Below, piece after piece: positions 15,251-23,247 of a stretch of 24,929 nucleotides of DNA; within the stretch, counting starts at the first letter, position 1; every line of letters begins with the position of its first letter. The position numbers and the translations under genes are program-made. The stretch comes from a virus: positions 1 to 24,929 of the IMG/VR virus record IMGVR_UViG_3300034121_000904. One strand, 5' to 3'. Below the pieces are notes generated by a model. The model saw nothing but the letters and a program-made list of their open reading frames with translations. It made no database searches and was not told where the DNA came from.

Positions 15251-16919
15251 ATGTGATATTTTCTATCAATAGCTTAGAGAATCCACCTTCTCTATAAACT
15301 TCTACTCTTTTATCGAATAATTCAGTAGGTAATTCAGTGTGATTAATAACCCAAGTATTTAAGAAATTTTCTTTAGAGACATCTCTAAGAATTTTAATAA
15401 TTTCATACACACCAGAAGAATCTACCGAAGAAAATATTTCATCAAGAAAAAGAATATTTAATGAAGGGTATCGAATTTTAAGAATCTTAAGAAGAGCTAT
15501 GATAATAATAAAATCAGCTTTCTTTCTTTCACCAGTTGACATACTTCTAGGATTTATTTCTTCTCCTAACGAATTAATTATACAATCAAATTTGTCATTA
15601 AATTTAATACTATATGGCAAATGCATTTGTTTGCTCATATTTGATATATTTTGATTTAATGTAGGCAAAATAGTTTTCATTGCTAAGTTCTTAACACCAT
15701 CATCACCTAAAACGGCTTCTACTGTTTCCAGAAAAGTATCTTCAAAACCAATATCGACATGTTTCTTTCTTTTGTCATCTTTCTTAGAAACGTTTTCAGT
15801 TACTAATTGATTAAGATATTCAGAATCTAATTCTTTACTTTCATTTACGGCTTTTTCTACTTCTCTTTTGTATTGATTGATAGTCATATTAATTCGAATA
15901 ATAGATCCATCGAATTCTTTAATTTTATCAGATATAGTTTTAAGCTTATTTTGATTCTCTCTTAATAAAGATTCTATATTTTTGTATTTTTCTTGATTTT
16001 CTTTGAGAGATTCTTGTAAAATTCCTTTTGTTTCATGATGATGATCAGTATCTAAATTAGAACCACATGTGGGACATTGTGAATTTTCGTAAAGATCTAT
16101 TTTACTTTTTGTGGTTTTTAATTCATAAGAAAGATTTGAGAATTCTACATTTTTATCTTTTAAAGTTTTGTTTAGCTTTGTTTCTAAATCCTTTATTTTA
16201 TCTAAATCATCACTAATTTTCTTTTTTGATTCTATTAATTCAAGAATCTTTTCTTTATATTCATGAATAAGTTTAGTTTTATCTTCTTTCTTAGATTCTT
16301 CAAGGTTCTTAATCTTTTGATTAATAGAAATAATAGAATCTTCAATTATAGATAATTCATCGGTAAGAGTTTTCATCTTATCTCGAATTTCTTTTCGCTC
16401 ATTCTTAATAGAATCTTTCATTTGATTTATTAATGTAAATCCAAAAAGCCTATCTACTATATTTCGTTTATCTCCCGAAGACATAGTAAGAAATGACCTA
16501 AAATCATTAACCGAAAGGACTATTATATTCTTAAATACTTGAAAAGGAATATCAAAAATTTCAAATTCTAAATAATCTTGAACATTAGTATTTCCAGCAG
16601 TATCATAAGATACACCATCAATTTTAACGTCAAATAATCCAGGAGAAACTCCTCGAATTATTTCAATTAATTTATTTTTTGATTTGATAACAATTCTACA
16701 CCAAAGATTTTTATTTAAACGATTTGGAAGATCTGTTTTATTTTTTCTTTCTACTTTACCATAAAGAGCAAATGTAATAACTTCAGCAATAGTACTTTTA
16801 CCATTACCATTTCCTCCCATAAGTAAATAAAGATCTCCAGATTGATCCTCGAAATCTATTCTTTGTAAAGAATTTCCATAACTATTAAAATTCTTCCATT
16901 CAATACTCGATATTCTCAT
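15249..16919 (-). CDS. 46: Recombination endonuclease subunit, Rad50/SbcC-like ATPase, T4 gp46
   Basis: This 556-residue SMC-type ATPase is the partner of gp47 in making the 3' single strands that feed recombination-dependent replication. Walker A is GGNGNGKST (35-43). Two coiled-coil arms flank a zinc hook CPTC (282-285). The ABC signature is SMSTGERKKA (459-468), and the Walker B NILFLDEIFSS (488-498) is followed by the D-loop SVD. Length agrees with T4 gp46 (560 aa). Its ATG overlaps the gp47 TGA (ATGA), so the two subunits are translationally coupled. Confidence 0.95.
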   Translation of the reverse strand: MRISSIEWKNFNSYGNSLQRIDFEDQSGDLYLLMGGNGNGKSTIAEVITFALYGKVERKNKTDLPNRLNKNLWCRIVIKSKNKLIEIIRGVSPGLFDVKIDGVSYDTAGNTNVQDYLEFEIFDIPFQVFKNIIVLSVNDFRSFLTMSSGDKRNIVDRLFGFTLINQMKDSIKNERKEIRDKMKTLTDELSIIEDSIISINQKIKNLEESKKEDKTKLIHEYKEKILELIESKKKISDDLDKIKDLETKLNKTLKDKNVEFSNLSYELKTTKSKIDLYENSQCPTCGSNLDTDHHHETKGILQESLKENQEKYKNIESLLRENQNKLKTISDKIKEFDGSIIRINMTINQYKREVEKAVNESKELDSEYLNQLVTENVSKKDDKRKKHVDIGFEDTFLETVEAVLGDDGVKNLAMKTILPTLNQNISNMSKQMHLPYSIKFNDKFDCIINSLGEEINPRSMSTGERKKADFIIIIALLKILKIRYPSLNILFLDEIFSSVDSSGVYEIIKILRDVSKENFLNTWVINHTELPTELFDKRVEVYREGGFSKLLIENIT

Positions 16920-18004
16920 TCTTTTATATCTTTTAGGATATTTGTGTATAATCCATTTATTTTCGTTAATACTCTTTCTTTTACGCTAGGATCTAAATTA
17001 GTACCCTTTACATATTTTTCGCACAATCCGTATATATTAAAGGATTCAGAATTTTCTTCAGTGAGTTCTTCTTGATATTCCAAATCATCTTCAAAAGGAA
17101 TAACTTCTAGCTTTTTAGCTATTTGACTAAGTATATCAATTACCGGATTTATTTGATATTTGATAAGAAAAGAAGAAGGAACGTATAAATCTACTCGATT
17201 ATTAAGACATACAGTTTTCAATTCTTCAATAGTTTTTTCTAGAAATTTATCTAAATGAATTCTTACAAATTTAGGTGAATATGAATTTTCGATAAATTTA
17301 TCTTCACCGCTTTCAAAATCTAGCAAATACCAGCCTTTTTTATTTCCTGCATCCGAACGAGTCATTTGATAAGGATTTCCAATCATTGTGATGTTATTTC
17401 TTATTTGACCCCAATGTATATGACCTGAATATACTCGTCTAAAATCTGATAATTCTTTAACCGAAATACCTTCTTCCACATCTCTTCCACTATCAAATTT
17501 TAAATGTCTAATATTAGTATGACAAAAAAGATAATTAAGATCTTGAATTCTATATTCAGATAAGCAAATTCTTTCTTCCTCTTCATTTGTACGCCATGGC
17601 ATAAAAAGAGATTTAGTTTTTCCTATTTTAATAACAATAGGTTCCTTAATAACATTAATTCTAGGAATATATTTTAAAACATCTAAAGAAGATACGTCAT
17701 TTGAAGTTTTTCTCATAACATCATGATTTCCTGCTATGATATAAATACCATCTACAAATATCCTAGAAAGTTCTTCAAAAAGGCGAATACCTTCGTGAAG
17801 AACTAAAAGATTTACAGATTGTCTATTGTCAAAAACATCTCCACAATGAACAAGAATATCTCCGGGTTGATAATTTTCCTTTACTTTAGGAATAAAATCT
17901 TTATGAAACCAATCAATCATCATATCTAACCATTCTATTGAATTAGATCTAGCACCTAAATGTGTGTCAGATATGATGAATGCTCTTTTTGCTTTAATTT
18001 CCAT
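16916..18004 (-). CDS. 47: Recombination endonuclease subunit, Mre11/SbcD-like nuclease, T4 gp47
   Basis: This 362-residue metallophosphoesterase forms the nuclease half of the gp46/gp47 complex. All expected motifs are present: ISDTHLG (D13, H15), CGDVFDNR (D56), AGNHD (N93, H94), CHTNI (H162) and YSGHIHWGQ (H195, H197). The C-terminal 100 residues would form the capping and gp46-binding region. Length is close to T4 gp47 (339 aa). Its start shares bases with the stop of the upstream 157-residue gene (TAATG). Confidence 0.95.
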   Translation of the reverse strand: MEIKAKRAFIISDTHLGARSNSIEWLDMMIDWFHKDFIPKVKENYQPGDILVHCGDVFDNRQSVNLLVLHEGIRLFEELSRIFVDGIYIIAGNHDVMRKTSNDVSSLDVLKYIPRINVIKEPIVIKIGKTKSLFMPWRTNEEEERICLSEYRIQDLNYLFCHTNIRHLKFDSGRDVEEGISVKELSDFRRVYSGHIHWGQIRNNITMIGNPYQMTRSDAGNKKGWYLLDFESGEDKFIENSYSPKFVRIHLDKFLEKTIEELKTVCLNNRVDLYVPSSFLIKYQINPVIDILSQIAKKLEVIPFEDDLEYQEELTEENSESFNIYGLCEKYVKGTNLDPSVKERVLTKINGLYTNILKDIKE

Positions 18005-18477
18005 TAAAATAACGAATTTCTATTTGCCAAGAATCCTCTCTCTTTTAATTCAGTAATCAATTCAGTTTTGAAAGTATTAGAAAGAGATTCATAAAATTTA
18101 TCTGAATTAATATCAAAAATAGAAGATAAAACCGAGAATATTTCAATTTTAGGTTCATTAGAAAGATTATTAATTACGAATTGATAAACTTCATTTATTT
18201 CATTTTTGTTTAATTTTTTAAAATTACCTTCTTCGTCGGATAATCTAAATCTATCGTATTTTTTAGTTTCTGTTAGAAGATGATCTACCTTTTCTAATAC
18301 TAGTTTTTCATCTAATGTATATTCATAAGATTTAGATTCAAAAGAAGGATCTACTCTAAAATTTATATCTGAAGTATCTAATTCAGTTTCTTCGTAAAGA
18401 TTTTGAAATATTTTATCTCTTTTAACGTCTAATTCTTCGTTATTTATTTCTTCAGGTTCTTCATTTTCAAAAAGCAT
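18004..18477 (-). CDS. Unknown acidic protein between gp41 and gp47
   Basis: This 157-residue protein is not recognised. Its first 60 residues are very acidic (FENEEPEEINNEEL), and the rest is predicted helical with a basic C-terminal end (ELKERGFLANRNSLF). It starts 14 bases after the helicase stop and shares its stop with the gp47 start, so it belongs to the replication operon. The position would suit a recombination or helicase accessory protein such as UvsY or a loader, but I see no sequence similarity that supports either. Confidence 0.75.
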   Translation of the reverse strand: MLFENEEPEEINNEELDVKRDKIFQNLYEETELDTSDINFRVDPSFESKSYEYTLDEKLVLEKVDHLLTETKKYDRFRLSDEEGNFKKLNKNEINEVYQFVINNLSNEPKIEIFSVLSSIFDINSDKFYESLSNTFKTELITELKERGFLANRNSLF

Positions 18478-18491
18478 ATTTTTTTATTTTT

Positions 18492-19790
18492 TTAGTAGTT
18501 TGAATTCATAACAGTATCCATTTCCATTAAACGCATATATGAATAATCAATTTTATATAGACATCTACTGTTTTTTCCTGTACCGTTACGAATCTTAAGA
18601 ATTTTTAGCCAGTATTCACTTTCGGATAACATTCCTGTATCTTGAATGATACCATAAATAATATCAGCAGTATGCGAAAGTCCGGCTGATTCCGCAATAT
18701 GATTCATTGTAATTTCTGATGAATCGTAACCACCTCTATTAATTTGCGTTGCAGTAATTATAACCCATTCGTTTCTTACTGCCATAGCTCGAAGATCTTC
18801 TGCAATTTGTTTAATCTTCATGTAAGTATTTTCAGAATTAGGATTTCTATGATTTGATAGAATATTAATATAATCGATAATAATAACTTTTAGCTTAAGA
18901 CCATTTGTTATTTCTAGCTCTTTAAGATAAGATTCAATATCTGGAATAGTTGCTTGTGATGTAGGATATTCCTTAACGAAAAGATTACCTGGAGGAATAA
19001 TGCCATCGGTTAAAGCATTGAGTCGATTCTTGATAAAATTTGGTTGCTTACATAGCTTTTCGTATTCAGATATTTTAACATTCAATAAGTTAGCACCTAT
19101 TCTATGAATAAAATCGATTTCTGCCATTTCTGCAGAAATTACAGCTACATCATAACCAGCTCTTACATAATTTACTGCATCGTTAGCTAACCAAATAGAT
19201 TTACCGATATTTTGTTCACCAGCATATACAACTAATGATTTTGTTCGATAACCTCCGGAAAATTGATCTACAAAATTATGACATGTTGTAATTTTAGAAT
19301 TTGCTTCAGGAATATGTGATTCAGCTTCAAAAAAGTTTTTTCCTAGATTTTGATTAAATGTAATATTATTTCTATCATTAATAAGAGATTTAACCTTACT
19401 AATAATATCTTTAACATTATTAGGATTTACTTTAACAGTTTTTACGTATTCGATAGTATCAATTAATGATTTGTCTAAAGATTTCCAAAGAATCCAAGAT
19501 TGACAGGTTTCATCGATCCATTCATGATCATAAGATTCTATAGGTTCATCGAATACAATATCTATGATTGAATCTGATATTTTATCTTTGAATTTATCTT
19601 GCTTAGCTACTAACTTTAATTGTTCTTTAGAAGGTACTTGATTAAAACGATCGTTAAATTGTTTTGTTATTGTATGTAATATACCTAATTGATCGTTTTC
19701 GTAATAATCTTCGGTAACATTCTTAAGATATTTAGGATTATTCCTTGTGTAAAGATAAAATAGCTTTTCAAATTCTGAGGATCCAATCAT
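18492..19790 (-). CDS. 41: Replicative DNA helicase, DnaB family, T4 gp41
   Basis: This 432-residue protein is a DnaB-type hexameric helicase. The N-terminal 150 residues are the helical collar region. The RecA-like domain has Walker A GEQNIGKS (191-198), a catalytic Glu in SAEMAE (219-224), Walker B VIIIDYINIL (302-311), the ITATQINR sensor (345-352) and the ILKIRNG arginine-finger segment (397-403). T4 gp41 has 475 residues. It lies downstream of uvsX and one small gene, comparable with the T4 order uvsX-40-41. Confidence 0.93.
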   Translation of the reverse strand: MIGSSEFEKLFYLYTRNNPKYLKNVTEDYYENDQLGILHTITKQFNDRFNQVPSKEQLKLVAKQDKFKDKISDSIIDIVFDEPIESYDHEWIDETCQSWILWKSLDKSLIDTIEYVKTVKVNPNNVKDIISKVKSLINDRNNITFNQNLGKNFFEAESHIPEANSKITTCHNFVDQFSGGYRTKSLVVYAGEQNIGKSIWLANDAVNYVRAGYDVAVISAEMAEIDFIHRIGANLLNVKISEYEKLCKQPNFIKNRLNALTDGIIPPGNLFVKEYPTSQATIPDIESYLKELEITNGLKLKVIIIDYINILSNHRNPNSENTYMKIKQIAEDLRAMAVRNEWVIITATQINRGGYDSSEITMNHIAESAGLSHTADIIYGIIQDTGMLSESEYWLKILKIRNGTGKNSRCLYKIDYSYMRLMEMDTVMNSNY

Positions 19791-19811
19791 AAATGTATTA
19801 TATTATATAAA

Positions 19812-20138
19812 TTATATGAACTTTTGATTATTAATGATTTCATAGTAAATACCAAAGCGTGTCTTTTTCATTACTTGAATTATATCATTTTTCAATAAAG
19901 AATCGAGCAGACCCATATGGATCTGCTCATCTCCTTTAACTTTTTCTAAAAGTATATTGCTAGGAAAACATACGTTACCTTTATCTTCTATACCTCGATA
20001 TTCGTGCATAAAAGAAGATCCTCCTTCATGATAATACCAATGATTTATGAGATAATAAAAATCTTCATATGTAGGATAATCTGAAGAATCTAAATATGCT
20101 CCTATCAAATACTTTATTTTAACGGAATCCTTATTCAT
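19812..20138 (-). CDS. Small unknown protein between uvsX and gp41
   Basis: I choose the ATG at 20136-20138 (108 residues); the longer frame would need a TTG further inside uvsX. The start overlaps the uvsX stop by eight bases. The protein is mixed helix and strand, with an aromatic-rich segment (YEDFYYLINHWYYHEGG) and a C-terminal helix-strand part (LLDSLLKNDIIQVMKK, FGIYYEII) that could be a winged helix. T4 carries gene 40 at this position, but I see no convincing similarity to it. A near-perfect inverted repeat lies inside the gene at 19905-19928. Confidence 0.75.
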   Translation of the reverse strand: MNKDSVKIKYLIGAYLDSSDYPTYEDFYYLINHWYYHEGGSSFMHEYRGIEDKGNVCFPSNILLEKVKGDEQIHMGLLDSLLKNDIIQVMKKTRFGIYYEIINNQKFI

Positions 20139-21324
20139 TAGAGTCGTCTTCGTTTCCAATTAAGAATTGTTCAACTTCATCAGCAGCATTCGAATCAATT
20201 CCATAACTAAATTTACCTTTGATTTTTTTCTCATTGATCTGAGTTAATACATCATGATTAAATACTTCTTCAGTAAACAAATCATATGGAGAAACACCTC
20301 TTCCTAGATGCTTAACAATAAAATTTCTAGAAGTTTCTTTTGGATAGAAATATAAAGTAGTGCCTTCAAATTCAAAAGAACTAGCTATTTGCTTATCTTT
20401 TTCGGTAAACTTATCAAATTCTTTTTGTGAAAATATATTTCCTTTTTGAATTCCACAAGTTTCCCATGAAATATATTCTTCCATGCCAATAAAACGATTC
20501 ATTCCTTTATCCCAACGAATATGAAATTTAATAGGAATAGGTTTGCCGAAACGATTCTTTAAAGTTTTTACAGATACAATAATACCAGTTTGAACTGCAC
20601 CTTCTTTAATTTGTGCTTTTGATAAAGCCAAGATTACGGAAGCAGAATACACAAGACCTCCACCACCTGAAAGGTTAATTGTAGGAAACATTCCGGTAGA
20701 AGCATATGTGTGGTTCGTAAAAAGAAAAGGAATTCCAAGACCAGTTAAATCTGAAGTGATAATACGGAATAGAGAACGAACCATTTTAGCACGAGTCATA
20801 TCCGCTGCAGTGTTTCCGCTTTGAGCATCATCGATTTCTTTTGTAGTTGCAAGCATACCAAGAGAATCGAGACAAATTGCAATTTTAGGAGTTTTATGAC
20901 CTTTCTCTTTAGCTTCCATCATCTTCTTACAAAGAGTTGTAATTGATGTTCTAAATCTAGCAAGATCAGACATAGGCTGATGATCGAATTGATCTGGATC
21001 TACTCCAAAATTTTGAATATTGTCGATATCTACTGCACCTTCAGTGTCGTAATAGATTACGTAATATCCTTTGCTTTGTAACTCTCGACACATATTAAGC
21101 ATCAAGAAAGTTTTACCAGTTCCTGATTCTCCAGCTAAACAGATTGTTCTATTATTAGGAATTCCTCCAAATAGATCACCAGAAAATACAGCATTTAAAT
21201 GATAATTTCCTGTATCAATCCATTCAGTGATTTTCGAAAAATCATTTTTACTAATAACATCTCCAAAAGGATTTATTTTTTTTAGTTCTTTTTGTAATTC
21301 GGTAATCGAATATTCTTTACTCAT
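20131..21324 (-). CDS. uvsX: UvsX RecA-like recombinase
   Basis: This 397-residue RecA/RAD51-family strand-exchange protein (T4 UvsX is 391 aa) drives recombination-dependent replication and repair. The visible core has Walker A GESGTGKT (65-72), the YYDTEGAVD strand with catalytic Glu (about 91-99), Walker B AICLDSLGML (149-158) and a DNA-binding loop region with LSGGGGLVYSAS. The C-terminus is acidic (GNEDDSNE), as in RecA proteins, which typically moderates DNA binding. It heads the uvsX-unknown-gp41-unknown-gp47-gp46 string. The ATG at 21322-21324 follows an A/T-rich leader without Shine-Dalgarno. Confidence 0.94.
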   Translation of the reverse strand: MSKEYSITELQKELKKINPFGDVISKNDFSKITEWIDTGNYHLNAVFSGDLFGGIPNNRTICLAGESGTGKTFLMLNMCRELQSKGYYVIYYDTEGAVDIDNIQNFGVDPDQFDHQPMSDLARFRTSITTLCKKMMEAKEKGHKTPKIAICLDSLGMLATTKEIDDAQSGNTAADMTRAKMVRSLFRIITSDLTGLGIPFLFTNHTYASTGMFPTINLSGGGGLVYSASVILALSKAQIKEGAVQTGIIVSVKTLKNRFGKPIPIKFHIRWDKGMNRFIGMEEYISWETCGIQKGNIFSQKEFDKFTEKDKQIASSFEFEGTTLYFYPKETSRNFIVKHLGRGVSPYDLFTEEVFNHDVLTQINEKKIKGKFSYGIDSNAADEVEQFLIGNEDDSNE

Positions 21325-21344
21325 ATTTATTTTATTTAAGTTTG

Positions 21345-22547
21345 TTAAAAGAGTGAGCCTGCAGTATATGCAAGACTAGGATGAAGAGCTGGAAGGCCAG
21401 CTGGTACAATAATTCTATTTAAAGGATCTAGAATAGTTTTTTGAAATTGAGTTTCTATATCCATTGGTGGTGCAAACTCTGAAGGATAATTTCCTGATTT
21501 ATAAGCGAATACGTCACAAAATTGATCTTTTGCATGATACCATTTAATTTTATCACCGGATCTTATAAGTTCATATTTACCTTTTAATTTCTTTTCTTGA
21601 TTTAAAAGGTAATTATGATGACCGCCTGCTCTAACGTGAATAGGACATCCGCTTTTCATTTCAAATCTATCTTGATCGTTTAGGATAAATTTATTGTATT
21701 CGGAAATACTTCTAGACATCGAGATTTTTTCAATATTAGAAATTTTAAATTCTTTCTTAATTTCCTTTATTAGCTTTACTAGATCACCGCTGTCTTTTGC
21801 AGTAATTTTTTTCTTAGAAAAGATATGTTTTACTGCTTCGATCAATTTCAATCTACAAAATTGAGGAGTTGAAGATTGAATAATTTCTAGACCTGTAGTT
21901 TTAATATAAGTCAAATTATCATAATCTTTTCCGTCTTTCCATATGATATTTTGTACATATTTTTTCTTAGCAACCCAAATAGCGTTTTCAGCTATAGTTT
22001 CTAACTCAAAATCTAAAAAGTTTTCAGTATTTCTAGCTTTTGCATAATCATCTAGAACCTTTTTAACGTAAGCTGCTAATCTTTGATTATTAAGAATAAG
22101 TACAAAATCTTTAACAGAACCTTTCCAATTTATCGATTCAATAACTTCTTCGAAAATAAGATATCCTGAATCAGTATCAGTATATTTCCAAATATTACCT
22201 TTGATAGGTTTTACAACCCAATCAGGATCGATATTAAAATGTTCTAGAAGTTGTTTGTCTAAATGAAAAAATTCTTTGAAATATTTGTCAACCATCTTTT
22301 CTGTGAATTTGATGGCATCTTGTCCTTGAAGAGTTACAGTTTCTGCAATTGCAATATTATAGAAGTGAAAATACTCATTAGCAAATGCACCATAAATAGA
22401 ATTAATAATGAGCTTGATACTTTGCTCAATAGTAAAAGATCTAAGCGATTCTTCTTTAAGTTCTTTAATCTGATCAGTGGTAAGAGTATCAAAATCTAAG
22501 TTTTTTATATCTTCAATTGTTAAATCTCTTATTATTAATTTATTCAT
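21345..22547 (-). CDS. 43: DNA polymerase family B, C-terminal half of T4 gp43
   Basis: This 400-residue protein covers only the C-terminal half of gp43 (T4: 898 aa). Motif B KLIINSIYG (45-53), motif C YTDTDSGYL (122-130) with its metal-binding aspartates, and the KKKY thumb motif (194-197) are present. TTGLEIIQSSTP and the CPIHVRAG segment match the T4 thumb region. The 3'-5' exonuclease and motif A (the other catalytic Asp) are absent and must come from a separate N-terminal polypeptide not in this window. The C-terminus stops at SLF, whereas T4 gp43 continues with the clamp-binding SLFDMFDF. Its ATG overlaps the TGA of the upstream homing endonuclease (ATGA), which suggests that the endonuclease insertion caused or accompanied the split. 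Confidence 0.92.
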   Translation of the reverse strand: MNKLIIRDLTIEDIKNLDFDTLTTDQIKELKEESLRSFTIEQSIKLIINSIYGAFANEYFHFYNIAIAETVTLQGQDAIKFTEKMVDKYFKEFFHLDKQLLEHFNIDPDWVVKPIKGNIWKYTDTDSGYLIFEEVIESINWKGSVKDFVLILNNQRLAAYVKKVLDDYAKARNTENFLDFELETIAENAIWVAKKKYVQNIIWKDGKDYDNLTYIKTTGLEIIQSSTPQFCRLKLIEAVKHIFSKKKITAKDSGDLVKLIKEIKKEFKISNIEKISMSRSISEYNKFILNDQDRFEMKSGCPIHVRAGGHHNYLLNQEKKLKGKYELIRSGDKIKWYHAKDQFCDVFAYKSGNYPSEFAPPMDIETQFQKTILDPLNRIIVPAGLPALHPSLAYTAGSLF

Positions 22548-23173
22548 AAATACTTGTAATTAGGAAAATTATCGGATTTTAATCTATATGTTAATGTTGG
22601 TTGTTTGATTCCTAAAGTATTACAAGCAGAAGCGAGAGAAATATAAATCACACCATCAATTTCTATTTTTTTTGCTCTAGAAGAATCTTCTCCAGTAAAT
22701 TTACCTATTCGAACCAAAGATAATTTTTTCTTAGTTTCTTCAGTATGTTTAGTACCATATCTAGGATGATTTTCGCCTTTCCAAGTAGATCTAATTTTCT
22801 TACCTGATTCTCCATATTGTTTTATAGAGGGATGTTCGTCTTTAGTTAATCCTTTATTCCAAGGATCTTTTCCTAATCTAGATCCACAATGACCTCCACC
22901 AGTAGTTAAATTATATCCTAATGGATTATTTTTCCTATATGTATTATGTGCATAAATCATTTGTTTTTCTAGTTTTGAAAGCTCTTCCTTTGTAAATTCA
23001 CCTTCGATTAAAATTATTTTTTCATAATCATCAACAGTAAATACCTGAGATTTTATTTCTTCTTGTATTATAGTTGAACTTGTGAAATATGATCCTCTAC
23101 CAGTTCTTTTACCTACATAAACGAAATTATTTATCTTGTTGATTATCTTGTAAATATAACCGTATTTTTTCAT
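22544..23173 (-). CDS. GIY-YIG homing endonuclease upstream of split polymerase
   Basis: This 209-residue protein has YGYIYKIIN (4-12) and FVYVGKRTGRG (17-27) as the GIY-YIG core, then LEKQMI with the likely catalytic Glu and NLTTGGGH. The C-terminal half contains NUMOD3-like DNA-binding units (GENHPRYGTKHTEETKKKLS, RIGKFTGEDSS) and a NUMOD1-type helix-turn-helix end (SLASACNTLGIKQPTLTYRLKS). It lies between gp45 and the polymerase C-half; its stop overlaps the polymerase start. A perfect 14-bp hairpin ends one base before its ATG with a late-promoter-like motif in the loop. No intron or intein splice features were recognised, so it looks free-standing. Confidence 0.88.
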   Translation of the reverse strand: MKKYGYIYKIINKINNFVYVGKRTGRGSYFTSSTIIQEEIKSQVFTVDDYEKIILIEGEFTKEELSKLEKQMIYAHNTYRKNNPLGYNLTTGGGHCGSRLGKDPWNKGLTKDEHPSIKQYGESGKKIRSTWKGENHPRYGTKHTEETKKKLSLVRIGKFTGEDSSRAKKIEIDGVIYISLASACNTLGIKQPTLTYRLKSDNFPNYKYL

Positions 23174-23174
23174 T

Positions 23175-23216
23175 TTAATTATTAGTTTTATTTATATATT
23201 CTAAACTAATAATTAA
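23175..23216 (-). promoter_or_regulatory. Perfect 14-bp hairpin with late-promoter-like motif in its loop
   Basis: The arms TTAATTATTAGTTT (23175-23188) and AAACTAATAATTAA (23203-23216) are exact reverse complements. On the minus strand the 14-base loop carries AGAATATATAAA (also touching the first stem bases), and the 3' arm stops one base before the endonuclease ATG. Read-through mRNA would fold and hide the start, whereas an mRNA begun at the loop promoter would lack the 5' arm and stay open. This is the logic described for the T4 td-intron endonuclease I-TevI. Confidence 0.8.
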
Positions 23217-23247
23217 TTTATATTATTTGATAGATTTTTAACGTTTA

